Assembly (NCBI RefSeq): GCF_005780165.1
Contig: NZ_VAUV01000007.1
Coordinates: 124,001-188,000, forward strand
Source of the DNA: Phragmitibacter flavus
Lineage (GTDB): Bacteria > Verrucomicrobiota > Verrucomicrobiia > Verrucomicrobiales > Verrucomicrobiaceae
DNA length: 64,000 nucleotides
Direction: 5' to 3'
Position numbers and translations under genes: made by a program. The notes beneath the pieces were generated by a model that worked only from the letters and a program-made list of their open reading frames with translations, was not told the origin of the DNA and did not search any database. Below, piece by piece: positions 1 to 7,967 of this stretch (the first letter of the stretch is position 1; every line of letters begins with the position of its first letter).

Positions 1-716
1 TCACCGGCGCAGGACTACGCGGGGTGGTGGGAGGCAAGGTTTGTTATGTGGGACGGCGGGAGTTGATGGCGAATGGGGATTTTTCGAAGTGGGTGAAGGA
101 GTTGCCCGAGACGCCGTTGGGGTTCAGTGAGGTGTGGGTGTTGAGTCCGGAGGTGCTGGGCAGGATTTTGTTGTTGGACACGATTCGTGAGGACTCGAAG
201 CGGGTGCTGCAAGAATTGAAGGCGGAAGGTTTGCGCACAGTGATGCTGACGGGTGACAGGGCGGGCGCGGCGGAGGAGATTGCACGCGAGTTGGGGTTGG
301 ATGAGGTGCGGGCGGGGTTGCGTCCGGAGGACAAGGTGAAGGCGGTGGAGGAGTTCACCAAACAGGGGCGCAAGGTGGCGATGGTGGGGGATGGGGTGAA
401 TGACGCGCCGAGTCTGGCGGCGGCTTATGTGAGTGTGGCGATGGGCGCGCGCGGCAGTGATGCGGCGCTGGAGCAGAGCGACGTGGTGTTGATGAAGGAC
501 GACATCGGCCGGTTGGTGACGGCACGCGATTTGAGCTTGAGGGCGCGTGCGGTGATTCGGCAGAACCTCGCGATTGCGCTCGGGGCGATCGCTATTGCTT
601 CGGTGGCGTCGCTAGGTGGCTGGTTGCATCTCACGGCAGGGGTGATTGCGCATGAGGGAAGCACGGTGGTGGTGTGCTTGAATAGTTTGCGGTTGTTGTT
701 GCCGCTCAGGAAGTGA
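1..716 (+). CDS. P1B-type heavy-metal ATPase, C-terminal part (partial)
   Basis: Only the C-terminal ~238 residues are present; the frame is open through the left edge, so the true start lies outside the window. The hinge motifs of a P-type ATPase are visible: LTGDR and GDGVNDAPSL of the HAD phosphorylation domain, followed by two closing membrane segments. The last contains HEGST, the transmembrane-8 signature that I recall for the P1B-4 subgroup (Co/Zn/Fe export) rather than the copper or classic Zn/Cd pumps. The metal-binding TM6 motif and DKTG site are not in view, so substrate is inferred. It converges on the diguanylate cyclase with no spacer between the two stop codons. Confidence 0.9.
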   Translation, partial: TGAGLRGVVGGKVCYVGRRELMANGDFSKWVKELPETPLGFSEVWVLSPEVLGRILLLDTIREDSKRVLQELKAEGLRTVMLTGDRAGAAEEIARELGLDEVRAGLRPEDKVKAVEEFTKQGRKVAMVGDGVNDAPSLAAAYVSVAMGARGSDAALEQSDVVLMKDDIGRLVTARDLSLRARAVIRQNLAIALGAIAIASVASLGGWLHLTAGVIAHEGSTVVVCLNSLRLLLPLRK

Positions 717-2078
717 TCAGATCATGGGGCTGAATTCGGGGAGGGGCTTGAGTTTGGTGCGTTTGGCGTGGTAGAGTTGGACGTCGGCCAGATGCAAAAG
801 ATGTTCGAGGGAGGACTGGACCGGGACGGAGGCGAGTCCGATGGAGGCGGCCACATTTAACGAGACACCGGCATTGGTGGTGAGGTGGCTTTCTTGCAGA
901 GTGATTCGAAATGACTGGCACTGTTGGGCGGCGAACTGGGAGGAGTTGGAGGAGGAAACGGCGAGGAACTCGTCGCCTCCGATTCGAAATAGTTCCCACT
1001 GATGCTGAAGCTGTTTGCGGGCGAGGCTGGCGATGTGGCGGATGGCATGGTCGCCCGTGACGTGACCGTGGACGTCGTTGATGCGTTTGAGATCGTTGAG
1101 GTCAATGAACATGACCTGGAGCATGGCGTCGGGACTGGGATGCCGCTTTTGCTGGTTCTCGATGAATCGTTCGAGGGCTCGGCGGTTGCCGAGTCCGGTC
1201 AGTCCGTCCTGCATCGAGAGGCGGCGCAGTTCACTTTCGAGACGCAGGGTTTGCAGCATCGCGGCCATGCTTTTTTGGGCAACGAGAAGGCGGACGTTGA
1301 GGTGATCGGGAGTGATGGGTTTGAGGATGAAATCGTCGGCCCCCACATCGAGAATGCGGTTGAGATTGGCGGCACGGGAATCGGTGGTGAAGATGAGCAG
1401 ATGGTGGCGGGAGCGAAGGCCGGTGGCCCGCAGTTGGCGGCAGAATTCGAGGCCTTTCATTTCGCCAAGCATCAGACCAAAGACCACCAGCGAGGGGTTA
1501 CAGGTGCGCAGGTGATCGAGTGCTGCAGAGGCGGTCGAGAAGCGGATGACGTCGAGACTTTGATGTTGGGCAACGAACTCGACGAGCTTCATCGCGACGA
1601 GATCCTCACCGACCAGCACGAGCGGGGAGATGTGGCCCTGGGCAGAGGGAAGGCGGGCGTAGGGGGCGTGGGATGGGGGTTCTGAGGGGTGCGGATGAGA
1701 TTGGGTGGGTTGGGCGCGTTGGTAGATTCGGAGGGTTTGAATCATTCGATCAACGGCGCTGGTGAGGGTCTGAACGGCGAGATCAAGTTGATGCGTCGAT
1801 TGGGATTGAAAGAGGTTTTGAATGAGCCGGCTGGTCTCAAGAATGTGGTCGGATTGATAGACGAGACAGCTGCTGCGCAGGCGGCACATGGAATGGTCGA
1901 CCTGGTGCTGATTGCCCTTCTGGAAGGCGAGGTTGAGGTCGGTTAGGCACTTTACCGACTCGTCGATGACGAGGTCGACCAGCTGGTGGAACAGGTGTCG
2001 CCCAGTGTCTTCGGACCACGACAGGGACGTGGTGTAGTCGGTTTCGTTAAGGGCCGTTCGGAGTTTGAGATGGGACAT
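717..2078 (-). CDS. Diguanylate cyclase with degenerate receiver, last gene of bcs operon
   Basis: 453 residues. About residues 25-115 form a helical region with an HPt-like stretch around H62. Residues 152-265 are a receiver-like domain that keeps the late lysine (LKP) but has glycine (G201) where the phosphoacceptor aspartate is expected. Residues 285-450 form a GGDEF domain with an intact active site (GGDEF at 367-371). The inhibitory RxxD I-site expected just upstream is replaced by QHQW. It should make c-di-GMP from two GTP. It lies 60 bp downstream of bcsC on the same strand, so it is probably cotranscribed and may feed the BcsA PilZ domain. No membrane segment is seen. Confidence 0.9.
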   Translation of the reverse strand: MSHLKLRTALNETDYTTSLSWSEDTGRHLFHQLVDLVIDESVKCLTDLNLAFQKGNQHQVDHSMCRLRSSCLVYQSDHILETSRLIQNLFQSQSTHQLDLAVQTLTSAVDRMIQTLRIYQRAQPTQSHPHPSEPPSHAPYARLPSAQGHISPLVLVGEDLVAMKLVEFVAQHQSLDVIRFSTASAALDHLRTCNPSLVVFGLMLGEMKGLEFCRQLRATGLRSRHHLLIFTTDSRAANLNRILDVGADDFILKPITPDHLNVRLLVAQKSMAAMLQTLRLESELRRLSMQDGLTGLGNRRALERFIENQQKRHPSPDAMLQVMFIDLNDLKRINDVHGHVTGDHAIRHIASLARKQLQHQWELFRIGGDEFLAVSSSNSSQFAAQQCQSFRITLQESHLTTNAGVSLNVAASIGLASVPVQSSLEHLLHLADVQLYHAKRTKLKPLPEFSPMI

Positions 2079-2138
2079 GAAGCGGGATTCCGGGGTTCAT
2101 GCAGCGAGTGGGGCGCGGCGCTAAGAAAGTTGATTTGT

Positions 2139-4676
2139 TTATTGCCAGGGTCGGGTGAGGTCGAGGACGTGGAGGGCGCGACGTTTTTCGAAGTGGTAGG
2201 TGAGTCCGAGCGAGATGGACAGTTCGTCGTAGTTGGAGGTGCGGGCGGCGAGCATGTTTCCCCACAAGCTCCACGAGTCACCGAGCAGATAGGTGCCCTG
2301 GAAGGAAATGTAGCCAATAAAGGAGCTGTCAGTGGTGCTGGGGTAGGTGCCGGTGGAGTCGCCTTCGAGGGGGAAGATGGAGGAGGAGTCTTGATCGGCG
2401 CGTTGAAATCCGGCCCCCATGCTGCCGCCGAAGAGGACGTCTTTGCCGAGTTCGGACATGAAGTCGGCTTTGAGGAAAACCTGCACGTGGTTCTGCGGGC
2501 TGAAGTAGCCGCCGTGGCCAAAGGTGTATTGGTTCAGGTTGCGGGCGAAGGTGCTGTAGGTGAGCAGGGGGCCGACGCGGAAGTAGCTGAAATCGTTGAC
2601 CTTGATGGGGCGCACGATGGAGGCGGTGAGTCCGAAGTGGCCGTTGTCGGGCACGTTGGTGCCGAAGTAGTTGGCGGCTTTGATGGTGCCGGTGAAGAGG
2701 CTTTTTTCGTTGATCCAGTGACTGAGTTCGCCCTGCACCCCGGCGGCGCGGACTCCGCCCCAGGAGAGCTGGTTGACTTCATCCCGAAAGCCGACGGCGG
2801 AGAGGGAGGATTCCATGACGGGGTCGACGAACGCGCGGAGTGTCCATTTGCCTTCATCGTGATCGCGGCTGATGGAGGCGGAACCGAGGATGCTGGTTTC
2901 GACGTTGCTGTTGGTTTGCAGCACGCCAAACGAGATGGAGGGATTCCACAGCGACTCCCACTCAAAGGTGAAGCGCGCGGCGACACCACTGAAACTTTGA
3001 CCGGCGGCTTCGAGGATGCCGTTGTTGTTGGGATTGGAGATTAAGGCTCCGCCATCCCAGAAGTATTGAATGACGTCGGCCTGGAAATACCCTTCCTTGG
3101 TGGGGATGCGGGCGATGACGCGAGGGGCACCGATGACGTCGGTCTGGCGTTCGGTGGTTTCACCGGAGCGGGTGGAGGCGTCGAAACCGAAGAGAATGCT
3201 GGGGGCATCGATGCCGGTGTAGATACCGTAGGTTTGCGGATCGAGTTCGACGGCTTTGCGGATGCGGCCCTGACTGAAGTAGGCGGGGGCGAGGTAGCGG
3301 GTCTGATAAACTTGTTCGAGCGGGCCACCGAAGCGGTCGGCGAGTTCCTTGAGACGGTTCCAGCGGGCAAGTTGGGAGAGAGCGGCGTAGAGGCCTTCGG
3401 CGCTTTCTTCGTCGACACGTTGGGTGTAGAGGTTTTCGAATAAGATGGCGGCGCGTTCGATTTGACCGGCGCGCAGGTTGGACCAGGCGAAAAGCATGGC
3501 TTCACCACGGGTGAGTTGACGGGTTTCGGAGGCTTCTTCGAGGGATTGTGCGGCGGCTCCCGATTGGTTGGACTTGGAGGCGGCCACGGCTTTCTGGATG
3601 AGCACGTTGGCGAGGAGCTGGGACATGCGAGGGTCGGCGTCGGGCTTGAGTCGGGCGATGGCTTCGGCCTGGGCGAGATTACCACGGGAGAACTCGGCCA
3701 TGGCGAGTCCGTAGTAGGCCTCGTTGAGTTCGGGGTCCCATTCGATGGCAAGTTCGAACCAGCTGGAGGCGGTGTCGTAACCGGACTGGCGGTAGCTTGC
3801 CCAACCTAGGGCGGAGGCGAGTCCGGCATCGCGCAGTTCCATGGTTTTGTTGGCGACTTCTTCAAATCGGCCCTGACGCAGCATGAGGCCGTAGTCGACA
3901 ACCGGAACGGGCAGGGGAGTGGCGGTCGGAGGCGGAATGGCGGGCAGGGGGGCTTCGGTGATCTGGGGATCGGGGATCATTTGGGCGTCGGGATAGGTGA
4001 CGCCGCTGTTCGAGCTGGGGCCGGTGTTGGGTAGTTGGGTAACGGGTGCGGCGGGCAAAGGAGGACGGGGGCCGCTGGTGAGAGGCGGCTCGGGGAGACT
4101 GGAGGGGTAACCGTCGCCTTGTCCGATCATGGTGGGGTCTTCTTCGGCGTAAGGGAGATTGCCGGCGAAGAGGCCGGGTTCGACGATGGTGTATGGTTGA
4201 GGTTGTGGCTGTGATTGTGGCTGCGGCTGCGGATACGATGAGGGAGTGGGAACGGACGGGGCTCTTTGTGGAGCGGGTGCGAGTGCGGGAGCTGGGTTGG
4301 CACCGGGATTGGCTTCGACCAGAAGCCATTGTTTGTCGCCGACGGGCATGCCGGCAATTTGCGAGGCGGGGATGACGTAGTAGGTGCGACCATCGATGAC
4401 GGTGGTCATGGGCTGCTGGCTGTGGATGGGAGCAGGCGGAGGCGCGGCGACGGTAGTTTTAATGTTGGGAACGATGGGGGTCGACGTGGATTCGGGCGTT
4501 TCGTTCCCGGTGGTTGGCTGGCGGTGAACGCGGTTGATGCGATCGATTTGAGGAGCGGCGGTTGTTGGTGCAATGGGGTCAAAAGCCCGGGCGTTCTGAG
4601 TCAGGGTGGCGGCGAGGAGGGAGATGGTCGCGAGATGCCGATGCTGGTGCCGTGTGATGGGAGGGATGGAGGTCAT
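2139..4676 (-). CDS. bcsC: Cellulose export outer-membrane protein BcsC (short form)
   Basis: 845 residues from the ATG at 4676, which overlaps the bcsZ stop as ATGA; the longer frame to 4760 would run far into bcsZ. After a signal-like N-terminus come ~250 residues rich in Pro, Gln and Ala, then roughly four or five TPR-like helical repeats (about 290-510). A C-terminal ~330 residues with alternating beta pattern matches the BcsC C-terminal porin domain and ends in Trp-Gln. BcsC of enterobacteria is about 1150 residues with many more TPRs, so this periplasmic scaffold is much shorter. Role: passage of the glucan across periplasm and outer membrane. Assignment rests on operon context plus domain order. 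Confidence 0.82.
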   Translation of the reverse strand: MTSIPPITRHQHRHLATISLLAATLTQNARAFDPIAPTTAAPQIDRINRVHRQPTTGNETPESTSTPIVPNIKTTVAAPPPAPIHSQQPMTTVIDGRTYYVIPASQIAGMPVGDKQWLLVEANPGANPAPALAPAPQRAPSVPTPSSYPQPQPQSQPQPQPYTIVEPGLFAGNLPYAEEDPTMIGQGDGYPSSLPEPPLTSGPRPPLPAAPVTQLPNTGPSSNSGVTYPDAQMIPDPQITEAPLPAIPPPTATPLPVPVVDYGLMLRQGRFEEVANKTMELRDAGLASALGWASYRQSGYDTASSWFELAIEWDPELNEAYYGLAMAEFSRGNLAQAEAIARLKPDADPRMSQLLANVLIQKAVAASKSNQSGAAAQSLEEASETRQLTRGEAMLFAWSNLRAGQIERAAILFENLYTQRVDEESAEGLYAALSQLARWNRLKELADRFGGPLEQVYQTRYLAPAYFSQGRIRKAVELDPQTYGIYTGIDAPSILFGFDASTRSGETTERQTDVIGAPRVIARIPTKEGYFQADVIQYFWDGGALISNPNNNGILEAAGQSFSGVAARFTFEWESLWNPSISFGVLQTNSNVETSILGSASISRDHDEGKWTLRAFVDPVMESSLSAVGFRDEVNQLSWGGVRAAGVQGELSHWINEKSLFTGTIKAANYFGTNVPDNGHFGLTASIVRPIKVNDFSYFRVGPLLTYSTFARNLNQYTFGHGGYFSPQNHVQVFLKADFMSELGKDVLFGGSMGAGFQRADQDSSSIFPLEGDSTGTYPSTTDSSFIGYISFQGTYLLGDSWSLWGNMLAARTSNYDELSISLGLTYHFEKRRALHVLDLTRPWQ

Positions 4677-5782
4677 GGGACAAGCGATTGTTGATGGACG
4701 ATGCGGACGAGCAGAAGGAGGGCGGCGGAATAGTAGCCGTCGGCGGGGTCGACGATCCATTGGTCAGGATCGCGTTCGCGTCCGGTATTCAGCGAGAGTT
4801 CGTAGATGGCGCGGATGCCGGGGAGGGCGGGGTCGTGACCCTCATGGGTTTTGAGGTGGATTTTGCTGGGCAGGTTGGCTTCGGTGAACTGGGTCCAAGA
4901 CGCACGCAGGGCCTGGTTGAGGGCGGGTGTCTGGTTTTGCAGACCGGCCCATTGAAGGTAGAGCGGGATGCGGATGGCGTTGTAACCAAAGACGGGTTCG
5001 TAGCGTTCGGGAAGGGTGATGGGTTTGCCGATTTCCACCCAGTCGGGAGGGAGGTTGAATTTGCCGAACTGCCAGTCGTTGAGCCACTTGATGCCGTCGT
5101 TGATGAGTCGCTGCCAGACTTCGGAATCGACGGGCTGACTGGCGAATTCCTGAAGGGCTGGAAAAACCCAGTAGGAGGGGTTGGTGATGACGGAGTTCTT
5201 TTCAACGAAGCCGACCTGCCCGGGCAGGAGGATGAGCCGGCCATCGAAACCGACCACAATCATATGCTGGCGAAGGTCTTTGATGATGGCGTGTGCGGCT
5301 TCGGTCCACGCAGGATTACCCCACATTCGGGAGGCACGATAAAGCGCCCAGGCGATGAGGATGTCGCCGTCGCTGGCGTTGTTGGGGTCGAGGACTTTGG
5401 GCTCTGCTTTGGTCTCGGTCTCAGAAGATGGGATGCCCCAGCTCCAGGCGAAGAGGCGGTCGGATTCGCGCACTTGAAGATTTTTTTGGGTCCAGTTCCA
5501 GATGGACTCAAACGCGGCGGGATCCTGAAAATAGGTGGCGAGCAACATGCCGTATCCCTGGCCTTCGGAATGGGTGATGTTTTGATTAACGGTGTCGATA
5601 ACACGACCGGAATCGATGAAGTGGCGTTTGAAGACATCCCATTGAATTTGCATGGTGAAGGGGATGGTCGGGGCGGTGGTTTGCGACTTGAGGGGCAGCG
5701 GCAGGGAGAGGAGAAAAAGCAGCAGGACGCAGCTCAACGCTCTTCTGAGGGAAGAGGCGGGGAGTGGTGTTTGCGGGTGCAT
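4673..5782 (-). CDS. bcsZ: Periplasmic endo-1,4-beta-glucanase BcsZ (GH8)
   Basis: 369 residues from the ATG at 5782; an in-frame ATG at 5815 would add 11 residues and overlap bcsB, and neither has a good ribosome site. A hydrophobic signal segment ends near residue 34. The GH8 hallmark HSEGQGYGML holds the expected general acid E73, and NASDGDILIAWAL lies at 135-147. At GYNAIRIPLYL (266-276) an Asn, N268, sits where I recall the E. coli enzyme has the catalytic Asp, so the base may be different. BcsZ trims nascent cellulose in the periplasm and is needed for normal export. It sits between bcsB and bcsC, overlapping bcsC by 4 bp. Confidence 0.93.
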   Translation of the reverse strand: MHPQTPLPASSLRRALSCVLLLFLLSLPLPLKSQTTAPTIPFTMQIQWDVFKRHFIDSGRVIDTVNQNITHSEGQGYGMLLATYFQDPAAFESIWNWTQKNLQVRESDRLFAWSWGIPSSETETKAEPKVLDPNNASDGDILIAWALYRASRMWGNPAWTEAAHAIIKDLRQHMIVVGFDGRLILLPGQVGFVEKNSVITNPSYWVFPALQEFASQPVDSEVWQRLINDGIKWLNDWQFGKFNLPPDWVEIGKPITLPERYEPVFGYNAIRIPLYLQWAGLQNQTPALNQALRASWTQFTEANLPSKIHLKTHEGHDPALPGIRAIYELSLNTGRERDPDQWIVDPADGYYSAALLLLVRIVHQQSLVP

Positions 5783-5792
5783 GAAGTGGTGT

Positions 5793-7940
5793 TTATGAAT
5801 TGCGATTGCCGGCATTGGCGAGTCGGTGGACGAGCAGGGCGAAAAAGAACAGGATGCCCAAGACGATGGCGATCCACGAGTAGCGGATTCCTTGGGTCCA
5901 GCTGGGGAGGGACGTTTGGGCGAGGGAAGGCGATGTCTGGGTCGCTTTGTCCTGGCCGGGTTCGAGATGAGCAGGGAGAGTGGGAAGCATGACCTCGACG
6001 GTTCCGGTGCTGCGGTTGATCCAGGAGACTTGTCCGCTCATGCGCTGCCAGAGAGGGCTGCTGACCCAGTCGGAGACTTTGGTGGCGAGACCGGGTCGGT
6101 CGGGGCCGCTGACAATGAGCCAGTTGGCCTGTTCGAGACTGGAGGGTTTGAGCAGGGCGACGATGAGGCCGTCGTCGCTGGGTGTTTTTGAGACCGGCGG
6201 GATGACATCGGGGATGGTTTCAAAAGCCACGGCGGTGGGACGGCTGCCGTTTGACCAGCGGCTGTGGAGGTCGTCGGTTAATGGTTTGCCAAACAGGGCA
6301 GGAGGCAGGTTGAGGAGGTCGCTGCGGTCGCAGACGGCGATGACTTTCTTGGCATTCGTGGGAAGGCCGAGGGTGAAGCGGGTTTCAAGAAGAAGGGTGT
6401 TGCTGACCTGACTGAGCTTGGCGAGCAGGTTCCAGGTGGCCAGGAGCAGGTCGTGACGGCGGCCCATGATGGCGACGGTGATGCCAGAGCCGTCGGGATT
6501 GGTGACAAACGGGTAAGCGGCGCGGGCGAAGTTTTGCAGGCTGGTATCGGGCTGGAATCGCGAGGCGGGCGGGGCGGTGAAGCGGGATTCTGGGCTGATC
6601 AAAACATGGGGTGGGTTCCAGTCGCTGACGATGCCCGAGGTGTTGGCGAGCTTGAGGTTGGCGTGGTTGAGTCCGGGTTTAAGGAGGGAGGCTGGAATGT
6701 GGAAGTGGAGACTGCCTTGGGCAAGACTCTGGGCTTGCTGGCCTTGTCCGTCCTTTGATCCGTTATAGCGGATGACTTCGCCGTTGAGTTCGAGGACGAG
6801 ATGGGTGTCAGGTGGGGCTTCGCCGAGGAATGAGAGGAGAAGGTCGAGTTCAACGTTGCGGTCGCTGCCATCGTTTTCAGCGACGAGGGCGCTGGTGAGG
6901 AAGTCGAATTTGGCATGCCAGTGATTGTGGATGGAGAGTTCGGTGGTGAGGATGCCGAGGTCTTTGAAGCTGGTGATGGTGCCGGGGAGGATGGGGCTGC
7001 GTCTCACATAGGCGGCAACCTGGGGAAGTCGCAGGCCCTGGATGGTGGCGCCGGGGGTTGAGGGCATCGGCTGGTGGACGAGGCCGAGGGTGATGGCGGC
7101 TTCGAGCACCTCGGCATCATTGCGTCCGGTGACGACAAGGAGGAACCCCTGACCGCAGACGGGACTGGCGCGGAAGAAGAGGCGAGGGCCGGTGACGCGC
7201 TCGATCTCGACGGGTTGCAGGAGGTCGGCGAGTTCGGCAACGGTGCCAATGAGCAGGGTGTCGTTAAGATGGGAGGGCTTTTCGGTCCAATGAACAACGG
7301 GCAAAGTGTTGCCCATGCGAAGGGCGGCTCCTTGGATGGCGAGGGCGGCGGTGCGGGTTTTGATTTCGTTGAGATCTTCTTCCAGTCGGTAGCCGGGGAG
7401 GCAGAGGTGGAGTTGGGGACCGTAGGCGGCCTTGTCGCCGAAGAGGTCGTTGAGCATGCCCAGGGTGGGCACCATGGGCACCCAGGCGCCGGAGATGACG
7501 AGGCGGGTTTCTTTGATGTCGAGGGCCATCTGGCGCAGGCGCAAAGAGATCTCATTGCGACCGGAAAGGATGGCGCGTGGATCGATCTCGAGAACGGTGG
7601 ATTGATCGGCTTGCGGCCATTGGTTGGTAGGCTTGGTGAGCTTGCCGTTGATGCGGATTTCGAGGTCGGATGGCAGGCGGTCGTGGCGACCGGAGACTTC
7701 GATCAAGACGGAGCGGATCTCACGTCGATAGCTGTGAACATAAGTCATGTTCCAGGTATCGGAGGTATGCCAGACGGTTTTCTCGCCGGTGATACGATGG
7801 ACAAAGTCGACGCGGGTGGCCTGATCGCCTTGGGCTGAGGTTTGAGCGTGGCTGAGTGTGAATGGCAGCCATAGCAACAGCATTCCCCACAGGCTTTGCC
7901 TGATGATGTGGTGTTGGGGAATGGTTTTGGCTGGGAGCAT
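5793..7940 (-). CDS. bcsB: Cellulose synthase regulatory/periplasmic subunit BcsB
   Basis: 715 residues from the ATG at 7940; a TTG five codons upstream is the only alternative nearby. A signal sequence (WGMLLLWLPFTLSHAQ) leads into a long periplasmic beta-rich region with two repeated carbohydrate-binding/flavodoxin-like halves, typical of BcsB. A single C-terminal membrane helix at about residues 685-707 (WIAIVLGILFFFALLV) follows, which in the family packs against BcsA. BcsB guides the growing glucan away from the membrane. The name c-di-GMP-binding is historical; binding is by the BcsA PilZ domain. The gene starts 27 bp after the bcsA stop. Confidence 0.93.
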   Translation of the reverse strand: MLPAKTIPQHHIIRQSLWGMLLLWLPFTLSHAQTSAQGDQATRVDFVHRITGEKTVWHTSDTWNMTYVHSYRREIRSVLIEVSGRHDRLPSDLEIRINGKLTKPTNQWPQADQSTVLEIDPRAILSGRNEISLRLRQMALDIKETRLVISGAWVPMVPTLGMLNDLFGDKAAYGPQLHLCLPGYRLEEDLNEIKTRTAALAIQGAALRMGNTLPVVHWTEKPSHLNDTLLIGTVAELADLLQPVEIERVTGPRLFFRASPVCGQGFLLVVTGRNDAEVLEAAITLGLVHQPMPSTPGATIQGLRLPQVAAYVRRSPILPGTITSFKDLGILTTELSIHNHWHAKFDFLTSALVAENDGSDRNVELDLLLSFLGEAPPDTHLVLELNGEVIRYNGSKDGQGQQAQSLAQGSLHFHIPASLLKPGLNHANLKLANTSGIVSDWNPPHVLISPESRFTAPPASRFQPDTSLQNFARAAYPFVTNPDGSGITVAIMGRRHDLLLATWNLLAKLSQVSNTLLLETRFTLGLPTNAKKVIAVCDRSDLLNLPPALFGKPLTDDLHSRWSNGSRPTAVAFETIPDVIPPVSKTPSDDGLIVALLKPSSLEQANWLIVSGPDRPGLATKVSDWVSSPLWQRMSGQVSWINRSTGTVEVMLPTLPAHLEPGQDKATQTSPSLAQTSLPSWTQGIRYSWIAIVLGILFFFALLVHRLANAGNRNS

Positions 7941-7967
7941 GAAAAGGTTTCTCAATGGTCTTTGGGT

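Noticed and set aside
1002-1685. Long plus-strand frame across the diguanylate cyclase
   Set aside because: Shadow of the minus-strand gene; Gly/Glu/Val-biased and without domain similarity.
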